Origin: an uncultured Bacteroidota bacterium
GTDB lineage: Bacteria > Bacteroidota > Bacteroidia > Chitinophagales > Chitinophagaceae
Assembly: GCA_903829015.1 (NCBI GenBank)
Contig: CAIKOJ010000151.1
Span: 95,136 to 159,135, forward strand
Direction of reading: 5' to 3'
DNA: 64,000 nucleotides
Shown here: piece by piece, positions 15,999-25,340 of the stretch
How the letters are laid out: each line of letters begins with the position of its first letter
Numbering within the stretch: position 1 is the first letter of the stretch
Position numbers and translations under genes: made by a program
Notes under the pieces: generated by a model
Databases searched by the model: none
Told to the model about the DNA's origin: nothing
The model's input: only the letters and a program-made list of their open reading frames with translations

Positions 15999-16568
15999 TC
16001 AATCATTCTTCAAAAAATCTGCTAATTTTCGAATTAACTCTTTTTTTGCCCTGTATATCAATGACTCCACTGCTGCTGTGGTTGTATTCATTATCTCAGC
16101 TATCTCCGGATTTGCATAACCTTCTACCTTGCTCAAAATAAATGCTATACGTTGGTTGTCGGGTAGGGTATCCATCGCCTTAGCTATCTCTTTCATGTCT
16201 TCTTTGCCTGTCAATTGTTTCTCAGGTGAGTTTGCTCCGACCAACCAATTTGCCAGGTCTTCCAGATGCACCCTTTTGGCAACAGAGGTTATACGTTTTT
16301 TACGTTTCTGTTTTTTTATTTCATCAAGGCTTTTTGAAACAGCTATGCGTAGAATCCAGGTTGATAATTTCGAATCACTGCGAAAAGACTGAATAGACCT
16401 GAACACCTCAATAAAAACCTCCTGCGAGACATCTTCTGCATCGCTTTTATCCAAAAGGAATTTATAACAAGTGTTAATCACCCTGTCTTTGTTTGCTGCG
16501 ACTAAATCCCTAAAGGCAGATGTATCACCTGCTTTCAGTAACTTAATAAGTGATGATTCATCTGTCAA
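15999..16568 (-). CDS. ECF-type RNA polymerase sigma-70 factor
   Basis: 189 residues. Region 2 at ~20-90: 'LVAANKDRVINTCYKFLLD', 'DAEDVSQEVFIEVFRSI', 'LSTWILRIAVSKSLDEIKKQ'. Region 4 at ~125-185: 'LPDNQRIAFILSKVEGYAN', 'EIAEIMNTTTAAVESLIYRA' forming the helix-turn-helix. No region 1.1 or 3, as expected for ECF factors. It heads a collinear minus-strand series down to 11429. TACTTTTG at 16611-16618 matches the housekeeping -7 element, with an inverted repeat further upstream, so basal expression may not depend on the factor itself. Confidence 0.93.
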   Translation of the reverse strand: MTDESSLIKLLKAGDTSAFRDLVAANKDRVINTCYKFLLDKSDAEDVSQEVFIEVFRSIQSFRSDSKLSTWILRIAVSKSLDEIKKQKRKKRITSVAKRVHLEDLANWLVGANSPEKQLTGKEDMKEIAKAMDTLPDNQRIAFILSKVEGYANPEIAEIMNTTTAAVESLIYRAKKELIRKLADFLKND

Positions 16569-16627
16569 TCAGAGCTGCATTATAAGTTAACCCTTATTGG
16601 AACTACTGACCAAAAGTAGAAATTGTA

Positions 16628-16657
16628 ACCCTAATAAATAATGATATCTATTAGGGT
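16628..16657. promoter_or_regulatory. Inverted repeat upstream of the ECF sigma operon
   Basis: Arms ACCCTAATA (16628-16636) and TATTAGGGT (16649-16657), 9 of 9 bases matching, with a 12-base spacer. On the minus strand it lies just upstream of the TACTTTTG -7-like element (16611-16618) that precedes the sigma gene. A T-run is lacking, so an operator is favoured over a lysR terminator. Confidence 0.45.
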
Positions 16658-16772
16658 ATTGCAATCTGCCGGAAGACCAATGTTTGGCAGAACAAATTTA
16701 CAACTCCCTGAAGGGAAAAATGTTTCAACAATATCCTGATTGATTCAAGCCTGTTACATTACAGGGGATATT

Positions 16773-17696
16773 TCAGTATCGCTCAAACCAGTCAAATTTA
16801 CTGTGGATGATGTTGTCTTTTTCCTTTTTCAAATACTCGAGATAGGCTTTGGAGGCTGATGAGAATTTTTTGTTCTTCAGCCATATCAAATGCCAGTTGG
16901 TCTTTATGGGAAACTTCTTAACCGGCACTATCTGCAGCTCTCCATTACTGAGTTCGTTCTTTATGCCAATAAGAGGCATTATCGATGAACCCAGTCCTGC
17001 TATTACAGCCTGTTTAACAGCTTCGTTTGAGGTTAGTTCCATTTTCTTCAATACAGTTAAGCTGTTAGCACGAATAAACTGCTCCATCACAAGGCGGGTA
17101 GCTGACCCTTGTTCTCTGTAGATGAGCGGTAGCTGCTCGAAAATAGAGTTGTCATATACTCCCTTATTTAACCTTGTGTCGGTGTTAGAAACCAGGTACA
17201 ATTTATTCTGCATCAACTTAATGCTATCTACCGCTATGGAATCCGGCAGAACAGATACCAGCGAAAAATCCACTTCATTTTTTTCAAGACTCTCTATTAC
17301 TTTGGCTTTGTTGGTCACATCCATCACCAGTTCTACACCCTGATGCAGCCTTAGAAAGTCAGCCAGAAAATAGGGCATCACATATTTGCCGGTAGAAACA
17401 ATAGACATTTTGAGTCGACCGGTGAGCTGCCCTTTATGGGCCAGGGTTTTATAATTCAGCTCATATACACCTTCCAATATCAGTTCTGCCGCCGTGGCGA
17501 TCTCTCTTCCGAATTCGGTAACATACAGTTTCCTTCCGACGACTTCTGTCAGGGGAATTTCAAACTGGTCCTGAAAATTTTTTAGCTGAATAGACACGGC
17601 CGGCTGTGCCAGGTGCAACTCTTCGGCCGCCTTGGTAATACTCTCTGTCTGTGTGACTTTGAGAAAAACCTTTAGTTGATTAAGCGTGTAATTCAT
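16773..17696 (-). CDS. LysR-type transcriptional regulator
   Basis: 307 residues. N-terminal winged helix-turn-helix at ~1-60 ('LNQLKVFLKVTQTESITKAA', 'ELHLAQPAVSIQLKNFQ'), typical of LysR regulators, followed by a periplasmic-binding-protein-like effector domain (~90-295) with 'GRLKMSIVSTGKYVMPYFL' and 'AGLGSSIMPLIGI'. The sequence resembles the CbbR/CmpR branch that controls carbon fixation and bicarbonate genes, a judgement by eye. It is divergent from purK-purE-bicarbonate permease across a ~115-base region with an 18-bp inverted repeat, the usual LysR arrangement for control of the divergent operon. Confidence 0.9.
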   Translation of the reverse strand: MNYTLNQLKVFLKVTQTESITKAAEELHLAQPAVSIQLKNFQDQFEIPLTEVVGRKLYVTEFGREIATAAELILEGVYELNYKTLAHKGQLTGRLKMSIVSTGKYVMPYFLADFLRLHQGVELVMDVTNKAKVIESLEKNEVDFSLVSVLPDSIAVDSIKLMQNKLYLVSNTDTRLNKGVYDNSIFEQLPLIYREQGSATRLVMEQFIRANSLTVLKKMELTSNEAVKQAVIAGLGSSIMPLIGIKNELSNGELQIVPVKKFPIKTNWHLIWLKNKKFSSASKAYLEYLKKEKDNIIHSKFDWFERY

Positions 17697-17732
17697 AAAT
17701 ATTTTTTATGATAGTCATTGCAAAGTTAAATA

Positions 17733-17750
17733 ATTACTAATGATAGTAAT
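17733..17750. promoter_or_regulatory. Candidate LysR binding site in the lysR-purK intergenic region
   Basis: ATTACT (17733-17738) and AGTAAT (17745-17750) form an inverted repeat with a 6-base spacer and satisfy the T-N11-A LysR box pattern. A related partial copy, ATGATAGTCAT, lies at 17708-17718. Both sit between the divergent starts at 17696 and 17812, where a LysR activator of purK would bind. Confidence 0.55.
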
Positions 17751-17811
17751 GATTCACTTTTGCGCCATCAAATTAGAGAGTGGGAAAAGGAATAACAATA
17801 CACTACATTAT

Positions 17812-18951
17812 ATGTTAGAACAATTAAAAACAGGCATATTGGGGGGAGGACAATTAGGCGCAATGTTACTGCGGTCCGCAATTGATTTTGGTCTTAACGT
17901 ATCTGTAATGGATAAAGATCCAAATGCTCCCTGTTCGCGGCATACCTCTTCCTTTAAGATCGGTGATCCCATGAATTATGACGATGTAGTAAAATTTGGC
18001 AGCAACCTTGACATAATCACTATCGAAAAAGAAGCGGTAAATACTAAAGCACTCAAACATTTACAGGCAAACGGTGTAAAAGTGTACCCCTCGCCGGAAA
18101 CAATTGAGATCATACAGAACAAGTATGACCAGAAGCAATTCCTGATCAAAAACGAACTACCTGTGGCTGCCGGCATACTTGTAAACGGCAGAGAAGAGAT
18201 AATGAAGCACTTAGATAGACTACCTGCCTGCCTTAAAAAATGTTCGCACGGTTATGACGGCAAGGGCGTGATGGTGTTAAGAACCCCGGAGGATATAGCC
18301 AATGCTTTTGATGAACCCTGCGTGCTTGAGGAACTAGTAGATATTAAACATGAAATATCGGTTATTGTTTCGAGAAATGAAAGCGGTGCCATAGAATGTT
18401 ATGATCCGGTATTAATGACCTTTAATAAAGGAAGGATGATACTGGACTTTCAGATGTGCCCGGCCAACATAGATGTGGATATAGCGATGCAAACCAGCAA
18501 TCTGGCCATTAAAACAGCAGAAGCTCTAGAACTGGTTGGCATTATGGCTGTGGAAATGTTTGTTGACAGCCATGGAAATGTAGTTGTAAATGAGCTGGCA
18601 CCAAGACCACACAACAGTGGTCACCATACGATTGAGGCAAATACCACATCGCAATTTGAACAACAGATTCGGATCATTCTGGGATTGCCCTTGGGGAGTG
18701 CTAAACTCAACAAGGCAAGTGTAATGATCAATATACTTGAACCTGTTGCGCTGCGGAAGAACAATCAAACAGATGCCATAAATAACATTCTCTGTACCGA
18801 CGATGCCCACCTGCATTGGTACGGAAAGCATAGTGGAACAGAGGGACGCAAAATGGGTCATGTTACGATTGTAGGATCAACGATTGAAAATGCACTGTCA
18901 AAAGCAGTAATAATTCGTCACTTATTAAAAGGAGCATATGAAGAAAAATAA
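17812..18951 (+). CDS. purK: N5-carboxyaminoimidazole ribonucleotide synthase
   Basis: 379 residues from ATG 17812 ('[16 protein letters not shown]'); the earlier GTG/ATG frame at 17740 only adds unconserved residues. ATP-grasp enzyme that makes N5-CAIR from AIR, ATP and bicarbonate in purine synthesis. N-terminal PreATP fold '[16 protein letters not shown]'; '[15 protein letters not shown]' glycine-rich loop and '[18 protein letters not shown]' in the ATP-grasp; '[19 protein letters not shown]' is the conserved metal/substrate motif. Overlaps purE by 14 bases, so the two are translationally coupled. Its need for bicarbonate matches the permease two genes downstream. Confidence 0.96.
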   Translation: MLEQLKTGILGGGQLGAMLLRSAIDFGLNVSVMDKDPNAPCSRHTSSFKIGDPMNYDDVVKFGSNLDIITIEKEAVNTKALKHLQANGVKVYPSPETIEIIQNKYDQKQFLIKNELPVAAGILVNGREEIMKHLDRLPACLKKCSHGYDGKGVMVLRTPEDIANAFDEPCVLEELVDIKHEISVIVSRNESGAIECYDPVLMTFNKGRMILDFQMCPANIDVDIAMQTSNLAIKTAEALELVGIMAVEMFVDSHGNVVVNELAPRPHNSGHHTIEANTTSQFEQQIRIILGLPLGSAKLNKASVMINILEPVALRKNNQTDAINNILCTDDAHLHWYGKHSGTEGRKMGHVTIVGSTIENALSKAVIIRHLLKGAYEEK

Positions 18952-19447
18952 AGTTGGCATCATAATGGGCAGCAGTTCTGATTCGGAAATAATGAGCGCC
19001 GCCGCCAAAGTATTGGATCAATTTGGAGTTGAACATGAGTTTACGGTAGTATCAGCGCACCGAAGCCCCGAGTGGATGTTTGAATACGCAAAAAGCGCTG
19101 AAAGCAGAGGTTTGAAAGTGATCATAGCCGGTGCCGGCGGAGCCGCTCATCTGCCCGGCATGATGGCTGCTCTAACTGTGCTGCCTGTGATAGGGGTGCC
19201 TATTAAATCATCTAATTCGATTGATGGCTGGGATTCCCTGCTTTCGATTGTTCAGATGCCGAACGATGTACCGGTGGCTACGGTAGCTGTGAACGGTGCG
19301 CATAATGCCGGAATTCTGGCGATAGAAATGCTGGCTATCCACGACAAAGCACTTAAAGAAAAGCTGATAGATCTGAAGAAGAGGAACACGGAAAAAGTCA
19401 GACAACAAAATTCATCCCTCAACGAAAGACCTGCCAACCTAAAATAA
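18938..19447 (+). CDS. purE: N5-carboxyaminoimidazole ribonucleotide mutase
   Basis: 169 residues, the class I PurE mutase that converts N5-CAIR to CAIR. Motifs: '[14 protein letters not shown]' (phosphate-binding GSSSD), '[14 protein letters not shown]' (the catalytic His in SAHR), '[18 protein letters not shown]' and '[10 protein letters not shown]'. Length is normal for the family. It overlaps purK and is followed after 3 bases by the bicarbonate permease gene. The C-terminal ~15 residues ('[18 protein letters not shown]') are a polar extension. Confidence 0.97.
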   Translation: MKKNKVGIIMGSSSDSEIMSAAAKVLDQFGVEHEFTVVSAHRSPEWMFEYAKSAESRGLKVIIAGAGGAAHLPGMMAALTVLPVIGVPIKSSNSIDGWDSLLSIVQMPNDVPVATVAVNGAHNAGILAIEMLAIHDKALKEKLIDLKKRNTEKVRQQNSSLNERPANLK

Positions 19448-19450
19448 TTC

Positions 19451-20410
19451 ATGAATTACAGCTTACTGATCAACAACTTAACTAATCCAACGCTTCTGTT
19501 TTTTGTTTTGGGGATCATAGCAACCGTGCTAAAAAGCGACCTGGAGATACCAGCTTCTACGTCCAAATTTATTTCACTGTATTTGCTGTTCTCGATTGGT
19601 TTTAAAGGCGGACAGGAGCTGGCGCACAGTGGGTTAAACAGCGAGATACTATTGACACTTGGTCTTTGCATTGCTATGGCAACAATCGTTCCGCTTTATT
19701 CATTTTATATTCTTAAGAGAAAGCTGTCGGTACAAAATGCCGGCGCAATAGCCGCCACATTCGGTTCAGTTAGCGCTGTCACATTTGTTACGGCAACATT
19801 GTTCCTTGAAAATCTCAAAGTGCCTTTCGGAGGACATATGGTAGCTGCTATGGCTCTTATGGAAGCTCCGGCAATTATAATTGGTGTAATGCTTATGAGA
19901 AGTTACAGCGCAGAAAAAGCAAAAACCGGTTTTAAAGATATTGTACACGAATCACTGACAAACGGATCAGTGATAATGATCACCGGCAGTCTGGTAATAG
20001 GCATCATATCTGATGTAAAAGGAGCCGAAGGAATAAAACCATTCACTACAGATATTTTCAAAGGTTTTCTTGCAATATTTCTTCTTGAAATGGGTATGGT
20101 TGCGGCCAGGCGTTTTAAAGCTTTCAAAAACTATGGTCTCTTTGTCTCGATTTTTGCAATCGTAGTGCCGATATGCAACGGACTTCTGGCTATTGCGGCC
20201 ACACATTTTTTCGATATCGCACCCGGCAATCGTTTGCTGCTGGCCATTTTAGCATCCAGCGCCTCTTATATCGCTGTTCCTGCCGCTATGAAACAAGCCG
20301 CACCGGATGCAGATCCGGGTCTTTATGTGCCAATGGCACTTGGAGTAACCTTTCCGTTTAATATTACCATTGGTATGCCGCTGTACTGGATACTGATTCA
20401 GAATTTTTAA
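19451..20410 (+). CDS. SbtA-type sodium-dependent bicarbonate permease
   Basis: 319 residues, about ten transmembrane helices, in the SbtA sodium-dependent bicarbonate transporter family (first known from cyanobacteria). Seen: 'NPTLLFFVLGIIATVLKSDL', 'FISLYLLFSIGFKGGQELA', 'AATFGSVSAVTFVTA', 'GGHMVAAMALMEAPAI' and 'ASSASYIAVPAAMKQAAPDA'. These pairwise duplicated core helices with SV/TF and SAS motifs are the family's substrate-site regions. It begins 3 bases after purE. No SbtB (PII-like) partner is adjacent. Placement predicts that it feeds bicarbonate to PurK; that link is inference. Confidence 0.87.
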   Translation: MNYSLLINNLTNPTLLFFVLGIIATVLKSDLEIPASTSKFISLYLLFSIGFKGGQELAHSGLNSEILLTLGLCIAMATIVPLYSFYILKRKLSVQNAGAIAATFGSVSAVTFVTATLFLENLKVPFGGHMVAAMALMEAPAIIIGVMLMRSYSAEKAKTGFKDIVHESLTNGSVIMITGSLVIGIISDVKGAEGIKPFTTDIFKGFLAIFLLEMGMVAARRFKAFKNYGLFVSIFAIVVPICNGLLAIAATHFFDIAPGNRLLLAILASSASYIAVPAAMKQAAPDADPGLYVPMALGVTFPFNITIGMPLYWILIQNF

Positions 20411-20489
20411 CGGATACAGCATCGCAGACAGTTCTTCCCAACATATACACTATTGAACAGACCTCAACAAAGCAACAAAACAGGGAGTA

Positions 20490-22847
20490 TTAGAATTGTA
20501 TTTTATAAATGAAATTAGGGAACAGGCCCAGCTGATATGTGGTCGTGATCCTTTTGCTTCCGTTGTCGTAGGTTTGACTGAATACATTCTGGTGATTGGT
20601 TACATTCTGGATGTCCAGCGAAAATGTCTGTGCTACTTTTCGTTTTTTGCTGTTCAACACATATCCCAACTTGAAATCCAATCTGAAATAATTGTCGTAT
20701 CGGCTGGTATAGGCGTACTCATCGCCTTTTAATTGGGTATTGCCGCGTAATTGAGAGGCGGGCAGATCTATAGGGGTATGATACCTGCCGCCGGCATTGG
20801 TTAATTTTATGTCCGTTGATATTTTATTTCTTCTTCCCTTACCGACTATAAACTCTTTCCCACACAAGATGTTGTATACGTAATTACCATTGAAGGCTGT
20901 ATTATGTTCAACACCATCACTTCCTTTGTATTTGGAATCGTAGACAGATGCAGTGAACAAACCGTAGTACCCTTTACTGAAAAATTTCTCAATCGTTAGT
21001 TCAACACCGTAATTTGTACCCGTGCCGTTATTTTTCAGATTAGTTTCCAAATCAGGCTTGAAACCCGCGCCTGTGTTGAGCATAGAATAAGAACTGGCAA
21101 AAGAATCAACCGGAACGTCGAATAAATACTGATAGTAAGCTTCTGCTTTGACTCTCCAATCTTTAAAAGGTTGCCAGTCGTATCCAAGCACCAAATGGTG
21201 GCTTTTTGTAAATCCGAGATTCTTATTGCTGCCGCTGTCTGTTCCACTCTTGCTTTGCACCTGATTGTAGTAAATATTAACTGGCTGCATCTGCGCATGT
21301 AATCCGTATCCAAAACTCAAACTACTCTTACTACTGATATCATACTTTAAACCGAGTCGCGGCTCTGCAGATAGTGAAGCATCATTTAAAAACAGCTTGT
21401 GCGCATGCAAACCGGCATTTAGCGTCAATCGCTCTGTGAAGCTGTATTTAGCATGAATATATGCCTGTGCCAGATTGGTGGAACTATTGTTGTCCCAGAT
21501 CCGCTGCCAGTCAGGCAGATTTCTTCTTGTTCTGTAATACAGGCTCAGGTCAATCAATTCGTCCTGAATGCCAGCTTTAATGAATAGTCTGGAATTCACC
21601 TTCAGGTTATAGCTAGTGGCAAATTCGTAAGCCGTTTTTGCTACTTTCTCTTCTTCGTTGGTCCGGCTACCGCCAGTGGAATCAGAACTGGTTTGCAGCT
21701 GTGTATTTTTTGAGTAATTAATGCCAATGGTTGTACTTATATAGGAACGACTATTGATCGTTTTTACATGCCTGAGTCCTGTTATGCCAATATCGCTGGT
21801 CAAATCAGTATTGTCTGGTGTAGAATATAGAGAGCCTGTTTTGCCACCTGTAATGGAAATGCTGCTGTTTGCGAGTATCCCGAATAAAGTGAATGTGCCC
21901 AGCTTTGTATTGCCGCTGCTGATTTTGAATGACAGGTCCTGATAAGATGGAGTAGATGGAGTGCCGATGTCAATTCCCAGCAAGGGTGCAATTACTGCTA
22001 CGGAGTGGCGATAGCCAATAAGATAAGATGAACCGTTACCTTTTTTGATAGGACCCTCTGTCATTGCCTCAAGACCGGTTACTAATCCTAATTGTACTGT
22101 GTTCTCTCTACGCTCTGAGTTACCATTGCGGAACCCTAGATCAAACACTCCCGAAAGCGCATTGCCGTACTCAGCAGGAAAAGCTGAAGTAAAAAAATCC
22201 GAGCTCTTCAGCATATTGGTATTTAACGCGCTTACAGCTCCGCCTGTTGTGCCTACGGTGGCAAAGTGGTTTGGGTTGGTAACATTCATCCCATCGATCC
22301 GCCATAGTACTCCGGTTGGCGAATTGCCCCTGATAACAATATCATTTCTCGAATCGTCAGGCGTACTTACCCCCGCAAAGTTGGCAGCCAAGCGGGCGGG
22401 GTCGCTTCTACCACCCGCATAACGGTTTACCTCTTCCATTGAAAATGTGCGTGCACTAACTACAGCCAGTTTGTTTATTGAGCCGGCCTTGTTGGTTCCT
22501 TTAACCACCACTTCATTCAGGCGTTTAAATTTTTCCTCCATACTTATATCCAATATGGTTTCTTTGCCTGAAGTAACAACAACGTTGGGTATAACGACGT
22601 CTTTATAGCCAGAATAGGAAATTTTAACCTCATATCTGCCGGGGGCAACATCGGTTAAAACGAAATTTCCGTTTAAATCAGTCAATGCGCCATTCCTATT
22701 CGTATCATAGTTTAATTGGGCTGCAGCACCAATAATTGGTGTTTGGGAAAGTTTATCAAGAACTGTACCCCTTATTTTTTGTTTATTGCTTTGGGCAAGA
22801 AGCAAATTAGGAATGATTGCGAATAACACTAACAAACGAAAATTCAT
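20490..22847 (-). CDS. TonB-dependent outer-membrane receptor with carboxypeptidase-like N-terminal domain
   Basis: 785 residues. Signal peptide 1-18; ~22-110 is a CarboxypepD_reg-like domain ('IRGTVLDKLSQTPIIGA', 'LTDVAPGRYEVKISYSGYKD'); plug at ~130-235 ('GGRSDPARLAANFAGVST', 'RNDIVIRGNSPTGVLWRID'); the rest is a 22-strand barrel ending in a terminal Phe ('IYKIQF'). No TonB box could be chosen with confidence, and there is no SusD gene beside it, so the substrate is open (siderophore, peptide or metal complex). Transcribed away from glnS. The 22848-23198 gap upstream holds both promoters. Confidence 0.9.
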   Translation of the reverse strand: MNFRLLVLFAIIPNLLLAQSNKQKIRGTVLDKLSQTPIIGAAAQLNYDTNRNGALTDLNGNFVLTDVAPGRYEVKISYSGYKDVVIPNVVVTSGKETILDISMEEKFKRLNEVVVKGTNKAGSINKLAVVSARTFSMEEVNRYAGGRSDPARLAANFAGVSTPDDSRNDIVIRGNSPTGVLWRIDGMNVTNPNHFATVGTTGGAVSALNTNMLKSSDFFTSAFPAEYGNALSGVFDLGFRNGNSERRENTVQLGLVTGLEAMTEGPIKKGNGSSYLIGYRHSVAVIAPLLGIDIGTPSTPSYQDLSFKISSGNTKLGTFTLFGILANSSISITGGKTGSLYSTPDNTDLTSDIGITGLRHVKTINSRSYISTTIGINYSKNTQLQTSSDSTGGSRTNEEEKVAKTAYEFATSYNLKVNSRLFIKAGIQDELIDLSLYYRTRRNLPDWQRIWDNNSSTNLAQAYIHAKYSFTERLTLNAGLHAHKLFLNDASLSAEPRLGLKYDISSKSSLSFGYGLHAQMQPVNIYYNQVQSKSGTDSGSNKNLGFTKSHHLVLGYDWQPFKDWRVKAEAYYQYLFDVPVDSFASSYSMLNTGAGFKPDLETNLKNNGTGTNYGVELTIEKFFSKGYYGLFTASVYDSKYKGSDGVEHNTAFNGNYVYNILCGKEFIVGKGRRNKISTDIKLTNAGGRYHTPIDLPASQLRGNTQLKGDEYAYTSRYDNYFRLDFKLGYVLNSKKRKVAQTFSLDIQNVTNHQNVFSQTYDNGSKRITTTYQLGLFPNFIYKIQF

Positions 22848-23198
22848 TAAATAATTTATTTATGTTGTTAGACGGTAGGCCTTGAGGAAACCTTCGCGGT
22901 TATTTGTATTTATTAATTCACTGTGTAAGTGAATTGAGGTACTACCGGCAAATGTTTAGAAGAAACATCGCCCGAACACGCATAGATAATTATTGGCATC
23001 TTAACAGAATCCGGTTGATTCGGTGGGCGTACATATTAAATGTAAACGGATTAAAAATGATTATTACCCTGAAAATCCCGTAGAAAAGACTCCCGGATTT
23101 AATTTCAATCATTTTAGGTGCATTCCCAGCCAAAATTTTTACATCCAATTCAAAGAGCAAGTTGTATTCTGCTACCTTTGCACCCAATAGACAATACA
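22848..23198. other. Divergent promoter region between TonB receptor and glnS
   Basis: 351 bases without a gene. It contains the glnS -7 element TACCTTTG at 23173-23180. Nothing else, such as a Fur-box palindrome or riboswitch, was recognised upstream of the receptor. Confidence 0.5.
23173..23180 (+). promoter_or_regulatory. -7 promoter element of glnS
   Basis: TACCTTTG matches the Bacteroidota -7 consensus TANNTTTG and lies 18 bases before ATG 23199. It supports this start over the longer frame from 23118, whose first codon would lie upstream of the promoter. Confidence 0.6.
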
Positions 23199-24866
23199 AT
23201 GAGCGAAGAAAAATCACTTAATTTTCTTGAAGAGATAATAGAGAATGATATTGCGGCTGGTAAGAATAATGGCCGGGTACATACCCGTTTCCCCCCTGAG
23301 CCAAACGGCTACCTGCACATAGGTCATGCTACTTCCATTTGCCTCAACTTCGGTCTGGCAAAAAAGTACAATGGTAAATGCAATCTCCGTTTTGATGATA
23401 CCAATCCGGTTACCGAAGAGACCGAATATGTAGAAAGTATTAAAAACGATATCCGCTGGCTTGGGTTTGAGTGGGATGGTGAGTACTATGCATCAGACTA
23501 TTTTGACAAGCTGTATGATTTTGCTGTTGTCCTGATTAAAAAAGGTCTAGCATACGTTGACGACAGCACTGCTGAACAAATAGCTGCTACCAAGGGTTCT
23601 TTCGAAAAACCAGGACAAGAAAGTCCGTACCGCAACCGTAGTGTAGAAGAAAACCTGCAGTTATTTGCGGAAATGAAAGCCGGTAAGTACAATGACGGTG
23701 AAAAAACGCTGCGAGCCAAAATTGATATGGCACACCCCAACCTGCTGCTCCGCGACCCACTGATGTACCGTATAAAACACGAACACCACCATCGCACAGG
23801 TGATACATGGTGCATCTATCCTATGTATGACTATGCACATGGTCAGAGCGACAGCATAGAAGAGATCACACACTCCATATGTACACTGGAATTCATTCAT
23901 CACAGACCACTATACAACTGGTTCATTGAGCAGCTTGGCATATTCCCATCGCACCAGTACGAGTTTGCCCGCCGCAACCTTACATATACAGTAATGAGTA
24001 AGAGGAAGCTGCTGCAGCTGGTAAATGATAAGCATGTATCAGGCTGGGACGACCCACGTATGCCTACTGTAAGCGGAATGCGCCGCAGGGGTTATCCGGC
24101 GGCGGCATTGAGGCAGTTCTCTGATACTGTAGGTATTGCCAAGCGGGAGAATATTGTAGATGTAGGCCTGCTGGAATTTTGCGTGCGCGAGCACCTGAAT
24201 AAAACGAGCAACCGTGTGATGGCAGTGTTGGATCCGGTGAAGCTGGTGATCACTAACTACCCGGCAGGACAAGAAGATATATTTGAAGCCGAAAACAACC
24301 CAGAAGACCCCAACGGCGGCGCAAGGCCGATCCCTTTCAGCAGTGAGTTGTGGATAGAGCGAGAGGACTTTATGGAAAACCCGCCAAAGAAATTCTTCAG
24401 ACTGGCAGTAGGCAATATGGTGCGCCTGAAGAGCGCCTATATTGTAAAATGTGCAGGCTTTAAGAAAGACGATGCGGGCAACATTACAGAAGTACACTGT
24501 TCGTACCTGCCTGAGAGCAGGAGCGGCAACGATACCAGCGGTCTTGTAGTGAAGGGAACCATTCATTGGGTAAGTGTAGCACACGCACGCACTGCAGAAG
24601 TAAGGCTGTACGACAGGTTATTTAAGGTAGAAGATCCATCGAATGAAGACGGAGACTTTAAAGACTATATTAATCCTGATTCTTTGTCGGTGCTTCCATC
24701 GGTTTATATTGAGCCGGAGTTAGCGAAAGCTAAACCCGGAGATCAGGTTCAGTTTATGCGCAAGGGTTACTTTGCGGTCGATACAGATAGCACAGAGAAC
24801 AAGCTTGTATTTAACCGTACGGTTACACTCAAAGACGCATGGGCTAAGGAAGTGAAGAAGGGGTAA
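23199..24866 (+). CDS. glnS: Glutaminyl-tRNA synthetase
   Basis: 555 residues from ATG 23199 ('[14 protein letters not shown]'); class I synthetase that charges tRNA-Gln. HIGH motif is '[19 protein letters not shown]' (~33-51), the KMSKS equivalent is 'TVMSKRKL' (~267-274), and '[10 protein letters not shown]' and '[14 protein letters not shown]' are further active-site blocks of GlnRS as opposed to GluRS. The C-terminal ~200 residues form the two anticodon-binding beta-barrels. The presence of GlnRS implies direct charging rather than the GatCAB route. Length fits the family (~550). Confidence 0.97.
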   Translation: MSEEKSLNFLEEIIENDIAAGKNNGRVHTRFPPEPNGYLHIGHATSICLNFGLAKKYNGKCNLRFDDTNPVTEETEYVESIKNDIRWLGFEWDGEYYASDYFDKLYDFAVVLIKKGLAYVDDSTAEQIAATKGSFEKPGQESPYRNRSVEENLQLFAEMKAGKYNDGEKTLRAKIDMAHPNLLLRDPLMYRIKHEHHHRTGDTWCIYPMYDYAHGQSDSIEEITHSICTLEFIHHRPLYNWFIEQLGIFPSHQYEFARRNLTYTVMSKRKLLQLVNDKHVSGWDDPRMPTVSGMRRRGYPAAALRQFSDTVGIAKRENIVDVGLLEFCVREHLNKTSNRVMAVLDPVKLVITNYPAGQEDIFEAENNPEDPNGGARPIPFSSELWIEREDFMENPPKKFFRLAVGNMVRLKSAYIVKCAGFKKDDAGNITEVHCSYLPESRSGNDTSGLVVKGTIHWVSVAHARTAEVRLYDRLFKVEDPSNEDGDFKDYINPDSLSVLPSVYIEPELAKAKPGDQVQFMRKGYFAVDTDSTENKLVFNRTVTLKDAWAKEVKKG

Positions 24867-24884
24867 CTTTTTTCTAAGCACGGC

Positions 24885-25340
24885 TTATTGTGGGAACAGG
24901 CGTTCGTCGGCTGATACCGGGCGCATGTGAGTAATCCTGACTTTTTTGAAGTCAGGATGATTAGGATTCAGTAGGTAGTTGTGCTCTTCCGATATCAATA
25001 CAGAAGGGACTTTTAATGCAAGATATTTACCGGCGCTAATGAAGTTGTCGCCAGTTACTTTTAGGGTATCCGGGGGAGGATTTGAAGCCCAGGTTTGTGG
25101 CAATTTTTCAGCCGATAAAATTTCTATGCTTTCCTCGGGAATTTCAATGGTTGCTATACAGAATCCACTCTCAGGTATTCTGCCAATATGAGCCACAGCC
25201 TCCAGCAATGCCAGCGCCCTGCTTTCGGCAGTATACAACATGTATGTGTCTTTACTGTTCCAGCGACCACCAAACATAGCAGCACCCTTACCCGAAAGAT
25301 CATTAATAAACCTGCAGTCGCTAATCCTGTAAATGATCAT
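24885..25340 (-). CDS. RES-domain toxin
   Basis: 151 residues, the RES family of toxins, which degrade NAD+ in characterised systems. The conserved Arg, Glu and Ser lie in 'IIYRISDCRF', 'MLYTAESRALALLEAVAHI' and 'PSVLISEEHNYLLNP'. Also seen: 'GAAMFGGRWNSKDTYMLYTA', the classic RES N-terminal block. Its ATG (25340) overlaps the stop of the antitoxin gene in TAATG, so synthesis is coupled. The full-length, intact motif set suggests it is active. Confidence 0.92.
   Translation of the reverse strand: MIIYRISDCRFINDLSGKGAAMFGGRWNSKDTYMLYTAESRALALLEAVAHIGRIPESGFCIATIEIPEESIEILSAEKLPQTWASNPPPDTLKVTGDNFISAGKYLALKVPSVLISEEHNYLLNPNHPDFKKVRITHMRPVSADERLFPQ

Noticed and set aside
16628..16657. Inverted repeat as lysR terminator
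   Set aside because: AT-rich stem with no T-tract on the minus strand; an operator near the sigma promoter fits better, though with modest confidence.
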